NCBI RefSeq assembly: GCF_964204865.1
Contig: NC_135258.1
Location: forward strand, 6,749,001 to 6,813,000
Source: Styela clava
Taxonomy: Eukaryota > Chordata > Ascidiacea > Stolidobranchia > Styelidae
Direction: 5' to 3'
Length of the DNA stretch: 64,000 bases
Shown here: one piece after another, positions 56,941 through 64,000 of the stretch
How positions within the stretch are numbered: position 1 is the first letter of the stretch
Layout of the letters: every line of letters starts with the position of its first letter
Notes under the pieces: model-generated
Told to the model about the DNA's origin: nothing
Databases searched by the model: none
What the model saw: only the letters and a program-made list of their open reading frames with translations
Position numbers and translations under genes: made by a program

Positions 56941-57398
56941 GTTTTGCGACAAAGAACGTCTTCATTTTGGTTTCTTTGAGAATGCTTTGGTTGAAATATT
57001 GCGGTTCCTTGTCAACAGTGGTAACAACCTGTGAAGAAACATGCAGATTACGTATCAATGTCTTGAAATTGATGTAAAGTTCTGAACAACAATTATTGAA
57101 CACAAATATGCCTTTTCTATTTGTTATCAACCCATCCGTCAGTTAAAGTCGATAAAGACGCAGTGCAAATCACACCTTCAAAGCAGGCGTCGAGATGAAC
57201 AGCGTAGGAAAATTTTCAACGGGGAATAATTGCCCTGTTTTTCTGTCATTTGTGATAATTGGTATCCTGTTAGTTATCGCTTCGGCGTGACTTCGCATAT
57301 ATAAGTCAGGTGCTTCTAGATGACTTTTGAAGCTGCATTCATGAACGAATTCCAGTAATTAAATAAATTGCGATATATGCCAATAAATGAGACAGAAC

Positions 57399-57470
57399 GG
57401 GCTCGTCCGGGATTTGAACCCGGGACCTCTCGCACCCAAAGCGAGAATCATACCCCTAGACCAACGAGCC
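57399..57470 (-). tRNA. tRNA-Pro-TGG: tRNA-Pro(TGG)
   Basis: Identical to consensus, fully paired. Confidence 0.94.
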
Positions 57471-58049
57471 ACTCTGTAACGCGGAAAAAACATAAAGACT
57501 TATTCATATTGAGAATCTCTGATACCACCGATATTTGTTACGCGTATTATCTTGTTAATTGAGGTAAGAGGTATGTGAATAAATTGTAAATAAGCCAAAT
57601 TTGACCACTATAATATGTCACTTGATTTCACCTATTAAACACTAACTTTTGTTTCTACTTTAAATGATCGAAAACTGGGATTCAACACACATCGAACTTG
57701 TTCACACCCATGGATCAATAGGTATAAAGTGTACCTGAAGCCATCGCGTGGCTCGTTGGACTAGGGGAAAGTAAATCAAAGCCGCATCACGAAACGGAAT
57801 AATGAATTGTGCCAGTTAGAATCCGCAGCTGGATTCAAACCGCTCTTTAATGAGGCGATATAATCATTATGATATAACTTCTTCGACAAGTAATTATTGG
57901 CATGTCGTTTGTAAGTTGTGATATTTGGTATTCCGAGAAATTTGGTTTCAACGCGACCTCACACATTACAGTTGTATAATGCTTCCTAAAAACAAGAAAT
58001 GCCTTTTATGACATTAACAAGCAGTAGATGCGTATAAATCCAGAAAGTT

Positions 58050-58121
58050 GGGTTCGTCCGGGATTTGAACCCGGGACCTCTCGCATTCTGAGCGAGAATC
58101 ATACCCCTAGACCAACGAGCC
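58050..58121 (-). tRNA. tRNA-Pro body with anticodon AGA
   Basis: Loop is TCAGAAT in place of TTAGGGT, so the anticodon reads AGA (Ser, UCU) and the invariant U33 is C. It also has a C3-A70 acceptor mismatch. Probably a pseudogene; the long variable arm needed for serine identity is absent. Confidence 0.75.
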
Positions 58122-58396
58122 GAGCGGAAGGATTAGTTACACATGGGACGTTATTGTCGTATAACTTATCTATGATATTACCCTGTAACCACTGTCTTCT
58201 ATGCGTTATCAACTCATCCATCAGTTAAAGTCGATAAAGACGCAGTATATGCCTTTTCTACCCTTATCAACTTATCTGTCATTTAAATTCGATAACACGT
58301 ACATACAAACGGTTGGCTATTGACAGATAACTCTAATAGTACCTGTTTCATAGAACCTATAAAAATTTAACGCTACCTGTTGGAGCTGTAAATGCA

Positions 58397-58479
58397 ACCG
58401 GGTTGGCCGAGTGGTTAAGGCGTTAGACTTAAGTTCCAATGGGCGAGTGTCCGCGTGTGTTCGAACACCACACCCGGTA
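58397..58479 (+). tRNA. tRNA-Leu-TAA: tRNA-Leu(TAA), degenerate
   Basis: Anticodon-stem mismatch (gttagact) and two T-stem mismatches (gtgtg against accac). Likely a pseudogene with an intact TAA loop. Confidence 0.68.
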
Positions 58480-58936
58480 GTTTTGCGACAAAGAACGTCT
58501 ACATTTTGGTTTCTTTTAGAATGCTCTGGTTGAAATATTGCGGTTCCTGTCAACAGTGGTAATAACCTGTGAAGAAACATGCAGATTACGTATCAATGTC
58601 TTGAAATTGATGTAAAGTTCTGAACAACAATTATTGAACACAAATATGCCTTTTCTATTTGTTATCAACCCATCCGTCAGTTAAAGTCGATAAAGACGCA
58701 GTGCAAATCACAACTTCAAAGCAGGCGTCGAGATGAACAGCGTAGGAAAATTTTCAACGGGGAATAATTGCCCTGTTTTTCTGTCATTTGTGATAATTGG
58801 TATCCTGTTAATTATCGCTTCGGCGTGACTTGGCATATATAAGTCAGGTGCTTCTAGATTACTTTTGAAGCTGCAATCATGAACGAATTCCAGTAATTAA
58901 ATAAATTGCGATTTATGCTAATAAATGAAACAGAAC

Positions 58937-59008
58937 GGGCTCGTCCGGGATTTGAACCCGGGACCTCTCGCACCCGAAGCGAGAATCATACCCCTAGACC
59001 AACGATCC
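58937..59008 (-). tRNA. tRNA-Pro-CGG: tRNA-Pro(CGG)
   Basis: A3-G70 acceptor mismatch. Confidence 0.87.
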
Positions 59009-59621
59009 ACTCTGTAACGCAGAAAAAACATAAAGACTTATCCTTTTTGAGAATCTCTGATACCACCTAATTATATTTTCTTCGCAAAATAATTAGAGCT
59101 CGATATTTGTTACGTGTGTTATCTTGTTAATTGAGGTAAAAGGTATGTGAATAAATAGTAAATAAGCCAAATTTGAGCACTATAATATGTCACTTAATTT
59201 CACCCATTAAACAATTACTTTTGTTTCTACTTTAAATGGTCGAAAACTGGGATTCAACACACATCGAACTTGTTCACACCCATGGATCAATAGGTATAAA
59301 GTGTACCTGATGCTATCGCGTGGCTCGTTGGACTAGGGGAAAGTAAATCAAAGCCGCATCACGAAACGGAATAATAAATTGTGCCAGTTAGAATCCGCAG
59401 CTTGATTCAAACCGCTCTTTCATGAGGCGATATAATCATTATGATATAACTTCTTCGACAAGTAATTATTGGCATGTCGTTTGTAAGTTGTGATATTTGG
59501 TAATCGGAGAAATTTGGTTTCAACGCGACCTCACACATTACAGTTGTATAATGCTTCCTAAAAACAAGAAATGCCTTTCATGACATTAACAAGCAGTTGA
59601 TGCGTATAAATCCAGAAAGTT

Positions 59622-59693
59622 GTGTTCGTCCGGGATTTGAACCCGGGACCTCTCGCACCCTAAGCGAGAATCATACCCCTAGACCAACGAGCC
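59622..59693 (-). tRNA. tRNA-Pro-AGG: tRNA-Pro(AGG), weakened acceptor
   Basis: Left end gtgttcgtcc gives G1-A72 and C3-A70 mismatches; the rest is consensus. Confidence 0.78.
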
Positions 59694-59968
59694 GAGCGGA
59701 AGGGTTAGTTACACATAGGCCGTTATTGTCGTATAACTTATCTATGATATTACCCTGTAACCACTGTCTTCTATGCGTTATCAACTCATCCGTCAGTTAA
59801 AGTCGATAAAGACGCAGTATATGCTTTTTCTACCCTTGTCAACTTATCTGTCATTTAAATTCGATAACACGTACATACAAACGGTTGGCTATTGACAGAT
59901 ATTTCTAATAGTACCCGTTTCATAGAACCTATAAAAATTTATCGCTACCTGTTGGAGCTGTAAATGCA

Positions 59969-60051
59969 ACCGGGTTGGCGGAGTGGTTAAGGCGTTGGAC
60001 TTAAGTTCCAATGGGCGAGTGTCCGCGTGGGCTCGAACCCCACACCCGGTA
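59969..60051 (+). tRNA. tRNA-Leu-TAA: tRNA-Leu(TAA), G12/C54 variant
   Basis: Linked G12 and C54 changes, about 35 kb from the nearest other copy of this allele. Confidence 0.8.
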
Positions 60052-60509
60052 GTTTTGCGACAAAGAACGTCTACATTTTGGTTTCTTTGAGAATGCTCTG
60101 GTTGAAATATTGCGGTTCCTTGTCAACAGTGGTAACAACCTGTGAAGAAACATGCAGATTACGTATCAATGTCTTGAAATTGATGTAAAGTTCTGAACAA
60201 CAATTATTGAACACAAATATGCCTTTTCTATTTGTTATCAACCCATCCGTCAGTTAAAGTCGATAAAGACGCAGTGCAAATCACAACTTCAAAGCAGGCG
60301 TCGAGATGAACAGCGTAGGAAAATTTTCAACAGTGAATAATTGCCCTGTTTTTCTGTCATTTGTGATAATTGGTATCCTGTTAATTATCGCTTCGGCGTG
60401 ACTTGGCATATATAAGTCAGGTGCTTCTAGATTACTTTTGAAGCTGCAATCATGAACGAATTCCAGTAGTTAAATAAATTGCGATATATGCCAATAAATG
60501 AGACAGAAC

Positions 60510-60581
60510 GGGCTCGTCCGGGATTTGAACCCGGGACCTCTCGCACCCAAAGCGAGAATCATACCCCTAGACCAACGAGCC
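60510..60581 (-). tRNA. tRNA-Pro-TGG: tRNA-Pro(TGG)
   Basis: Identical to consensus, fully paired. Confidence 0.94.
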
Positions 60582-61552
60582 ACTCTGTAACGCAGAAAAA
60601 ACATAAAGACTTATTCATATTGAGAATCTCTGATACCACCTAATTATATTTTCTTCGCAAAATAATTAGAGCTCGATATTTGTTACGCGTGTTATCTTGT
60701 TAATTGAGGTAAGAGGTATGTGAATAAATTGTAAATAAGCCAAATTTGACCACTATAATATGTCACTTGATTTCACCCATTAAACAATAACTTTTGTTTC
60801 TACTTTAAATGATGGAAAACTGGGATTCAACACACATCGAACTTGTTCACACCCATGGATCAATAGGTATAAAGTGTACCTGAAGCCATCGCGTGGCTCG
60901 TTGGACTAGGGGAAAGTAAATCAAAGCCGCATCACGAAACGGAATAATGAATTGTGCCAGTTAGAATCCGCAGCTGGATTCAAACCGCTCTTTAATGAGG
61001 CGATATAATCATTATGATATAACTTCTTCTACAAGTAATTATTGGCATGTCGTTTGTAAGTTGTGATATTTGGTATTCCGAGAAATTTGGTTTCAACGCG
61101 ACCTCACACATTACTACATTTTGGTTTCTTTGAGAATGCTCTGGTTGAAACATTGCGGTTCCTTGTCAACATTGGTAACAACCTGTGAAGAAACATGCAG
61201 ATTACGTATCAATGTCTTGAAATTGAAGTAAAGTTCTGAACAACAATTATTGAACACAAATATGCCTTTTCTATTTGTTATCAACCCATCCGTCAGTTAA
61301 AGTCGATAAAGACGCAGTGCAAATCACAACTTCAAAGCAGGCGTCGAGATGAACAGCGTAGGAAAATTTTCAACAGGGAATAATTGCCCTGTTTTTCTGT
61401 CATTTGTGATAATTGGTATCCTGTTAATTATCGCTTCGGCGTGACTTGGCATATATAAGTCAGGTGCTTCTAGATTACTTTTGAAGCTGCAATCATGAAC
61501 GAATTCCAGTAATTAAATAAATTGCGATTTATGCTAATAAATGAAACAGAAC

Positions 61553-61624
61553 GGGCTCGTCCGGGATTTGAACCCGGGACCTCTCGCACCCGAAGCGAGA
61601 ATCATACCCCTAGACCAACGATCC
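61553..61624 (-). tRNA. tRNA-Pro-CGG: tRNA-Pro(CGG)
   Basis: A3-G70 acceptor mismatch. No AGG or Leu gene lies between it and the Pro-TGG at 60510, owing to the cattac/tacatttt deletion near 61114. Confidence 0.87.
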
Positions 61625-62237
61625 ACTCTGTAACGCAGAAAAAACATAAAGACTTATCCTTTTTAAAAATCTCTGATACCACCTAATTATATTTTCTTCG
61701 CAAAATAATTAGAGCTCGATATTTGTTACGTGTGTTATCTTGTTAATTGAGGTAAAAGGTATGTGAATAAATAGTAAATAAGCCAAATTTGAGCACTATA
61801 ATATGTCACTTAATTTCACCCATTAAATAATTACTTTTGTTTCTACTTTAAATGGTCGAAAACTGGGATTCAACACACATCGAACTTGTTCACACCCATG
61901 GATCAATAGGTATAAAGTGTACCTGATGCCATCGCGTGGCTCGTTGGACTAGGGGAAAGTAAATCAAAGCCGCATCACGAAACGGAATAATGAATTGTGC
62001 CAGTTAGAATCCGCAGCTGGATTCAAACCCCTCTTTCATGAGGCGATATAATCATTATGATATAACTTCTTCGACAAGTAATTATTGGCATGTCGTTTGT
62101 AAGTTGTGATATTTGGTATTCCGAGAAATTTGGTTACAACGCGACCTCACACATTAGAGTTGTATAATGCTTCCTAAAAACAAGAAATGCCTTTCATGAC
62201 ATTAACAAGCAGTAGACGCGTTTAAATCCAGAAAGTT

Positions 62238-62309
62238 GGGCTTGTCCGGGATTTGAACCCGGGACCTCTCGCACCCAAAGCGAGAATCATACCCCTATAC
62301 CAACGAGCC
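62238..62309 (-). tRNA. tRNA-Pro-TGG: tRNA-Pro(TGG) in the AGG slot
   Basis: The flanks (aatccagaaagtt and gccgagcggaagg) are those of the AGG gene, but the loop is TTTGGGT. It also has a C5-A68 acceptor mismatch (gggcttg) and an A-box change (cctatacc). Confidence 0.8.
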
Positions 62310-62526
62310 GAGCGGAAGGATCAGTTACACATAGGCCGTTATCGTCGTATAACTTATCTATGATATTACCCTGTAACCACTGTCTTCTATGCGTTATCAA
62401 CTCATCCGTCATTTAAATTCGATAACTCGTACATACAAACGGTTGGCTATTGACAGATATTTCTAATAGTACCTGTTTCATAGAACCTATAAAAATCTAA
62501 CGCTACCTGTTGGAGCTGTAAATGCA

Positions 62527-62609
62527 ACCGGGTTGGCCGAGTGGTTAAGGCGTTGGACTTAAGTTCCAATGGGCGAGTGTCCGCGTGGGTTCGAACCCCA
62601 CACCCGGTA
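62527..62609 (+). tRNA. tRNA-Leu-TAA: tRNA-Leu(TAA)
   Basis: Consensus, all stems paired. Confidence 0.94.
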
Positions 62610-63067
62610 GTTTTGCGACAAAGAACGTCTTCATTTTGGTTTCTTTGAGAATGCTTTGGTTGAAATATTGCGGTTCCTTGTCAACAGTGGTAACAACCTG
62701 TGAAGAAACATGCAGATTACGTATCAATGTCTTGAAATTGATGTAAAGTTCTGAACAACAATTATTGAACACAAATATGCCTTTTCTATTTGTTATCAAC
62801 CCATCCGTCAGTTAAAGTCGATAAAGACGCAGTGCAAATCACAACTTCAAAGCAGGCTTCGAGATGAACAGCGTAGGAAAATTTTCAACGGGGAATAATT
62901 GCCCTGTTTTTCTGTCATTTGTGATAATTGGTATCCTGTTAGTTATCGCTTCGGCGTGACTTGGCATATATAAGTCAGGTGCTTCTAGATGACTTTTGAA
63001 GCTGCATTCATGAACGAATTCCAGTAATTAAATAAATTGCGATATATGCCAATAAATGAGACAGAAC

Positions 63068-63139
63068 GGGCTCGTCCGGGATTTGAACCCGGGACCTCTC
63101 GCACCCAAAGCGAGAATCATACCCCTAGACCAACGAGCC
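63068..63139 (-). tRNA. tRNA-Pro-TGG: tRNA-Pro(TGG)
   Basis: Identical to consensus, fully paired. Confidence 0.94.
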
Positions 63140-63752
63140 ACTCTGTAACGCAGAAAAAACATAAAGACTAATTCATATTGAGAATCTCTGATACCACCTA
63201 ATTATATTTTCTTCGCAAAATACTTAGAGCTCGATATTTGTTACGCGTGTTATCTTGTTAATTGAGGTAAGAGGTATGTGAATAAATTGTAAATAAGCCA
63301 AATTTGACCACTATAATATGTCACTTGATTTCACCCATTAAACAATAACTTTTGTTTCTACTTTAAATGATGGAAAACTGGGATTCAACACACATCGAAC
63401 TTGTTCACACCCATGGATCAATAGGTATAAAGTGTACCTGAAGCCATCGCGTGGCTCGTTGGACTAGGGGAAAGTAAATCAAAGCCGCATCACGAAACGG
63501 AATAATAAATTGTGCCAGTTAGAATCCGCATCTGGATTCAAACCGCTCTTTAATGAGGCGATATAATCATTATGATATAACTTCTTCTACAAGTAATTAT
63601 TGGCATGTCGTTTGTAAGTTGTGATATTTGGTATTCCGAGAAATTTGGTTTCAACGCGACCTCACACATTACAGTTGTATAATGCTTCCTAAAAACAAGA
63701 AATGCCTTTTATGACATTAACAAGCAGTAGATGCGTATAAATCCAGAAAGTT

Positions 63753-63824
63753 GGGCTCGTCCGGGATTTGAACCCGGGACCTCTCGCACCCTAAGCGAGA
63801 ATCATACCCCTAGTCCAACGAGCC
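63753..63824 (-). tRNA. tRNA-Pro-AGG: tRNA-Pro(AGG)
   Basis: One D-stem and A-box change, T11 to A (tagtccaacg), the same base that marks most of the 18-bp Pro fragments. Confidence 0.88.
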
Positions 63825-64000
63825 GAGCGGAAGGATTAGTTACACATAGGACGTTATTGTCGTATAACTTATCTATGATATTACCCTGTAACCACTGTCT
63901 TCTATGCGTTATCAACTCATCCGTCAGTTAAAGTCGATAAAGACGCAGTATATGCCTTTTCTACCCTTATCAACTTATCTGTCATTTAAATTCGATAACA

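Larger units (their letters stand above)
1..64000. repeat. Tandem array of tRNA-Pro / tRNA-Leu units (about 1,573 bp)
   Basis: Successive tRNA-Pro(AGG) starts lie 1,573-1,574 bp apart over most of the left half (25, 1599; 5224, 6797, 8371; 10428, 12001, 13575, 15149, 16722). The spacers are recognisably the same in every unit. Shorter or longer units result from internal deletions and partial duplications. The array is interrupted by foreign DNA only at 28735-30982, 39001-43239 and 53537-54490, and it continues past both window ends. Its total size and chromosomal context cannot be seen. Confidence 0.97.

Noticed and set aside
1-64000. CRISPR array or bacterial tRNA operon
   Set aside because: Repeats are kilobase units, not short repeats with unique spacers. 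tRNAs lack encoded CCA and carry eukaryotic identity bases, and the mobile elements are eukaryotic.
1-64000. Mitochondrial origin of the Pro/Leu pairs
   Set aside because: Full nuclear-type cloverleaves with A and B boxes, three Pro isoacceptors and no mitochondrial protein or rRNA genes.

Overview
The window looks like nuclear DNA of an animal, probably an invertebrate. It lies inside a long tandem array of tRNA genes that runs off both ends. The tRNA genes have internal A and B boxes and no encoded CCA, and they carry the eukaryotic identity bases (C73 in Pro, A73 in Leu). The interrupting mobile elements are a CR1/Jockey-type LINE and a Ty3/gypsy-type element. I cannot name the species.

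The basic unit is about 1,573 bp. In plus-strand order it holds: (i) tRNA-Pro(AGG) on the minus strand; (ii) about 275 bp further on, tRNA-Leu(TAA) on the plus strand, divergent from (i) and the only gene of the set with a TATA-like box upstream and a T4 terminator right after it; (iii) about 458 bp further on, a second tRNA-Pro on the minus strand, convergent with Leu, with anticodon TGG or CGG depending on the copy; (iv) about 313 bp further on, an 18-bp plus-strand fragment of the tRNA-Pro 5' end; and (v) about 283 bp of spacer before the next unit. The array therefore supplies all three eukaryotic Pro isoacceptors (AGG, TGG, CGG) plus Leu-UAA. I count 103 full-length tRNA loci: 31 Pro-AGG, 22 Pro-TGG, 14 Pro-CGG, 2 Pro bodies with altered anticodons (TGT and AGA) and 34 Leu-TAA. 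There are also 4 truncated tRNA genes and 38 copies of the 18-bp fragment.

Layout. 1-4150: ordinary units. 4150-14560: two tandem copies of a 5,204-bp higher-order block. 15150-28200: nested tandem duplications of about 3.8 kb containing shortened units. 28735-30982: a 5'-truncated LINE with a partial reverse transcriptase. 30983-39000: units with several deletions. 39001-43239: a gag-pol retroelement on the minus strand, without recognisable LTRs and with a stop codon at the integrase catalytic Glu. 43240-56640: a more diverged stretch of the array, with a second LINE fragment at 53537-54490. 56640-64000: units resembling the 5-7 kb and 20-24 kb types.

The unit variants look like products of unequal crossing-over and gene conversion. 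Some crossovers fall inside the tRNA genes and some fall in a short repeat present three times in each spacer. Constraint appears uneven: most second-slot Pro-TGG copies match the consensus exactly, but only 7 of 34 full-length Leu copies do. All counts and alignments were made by eye.
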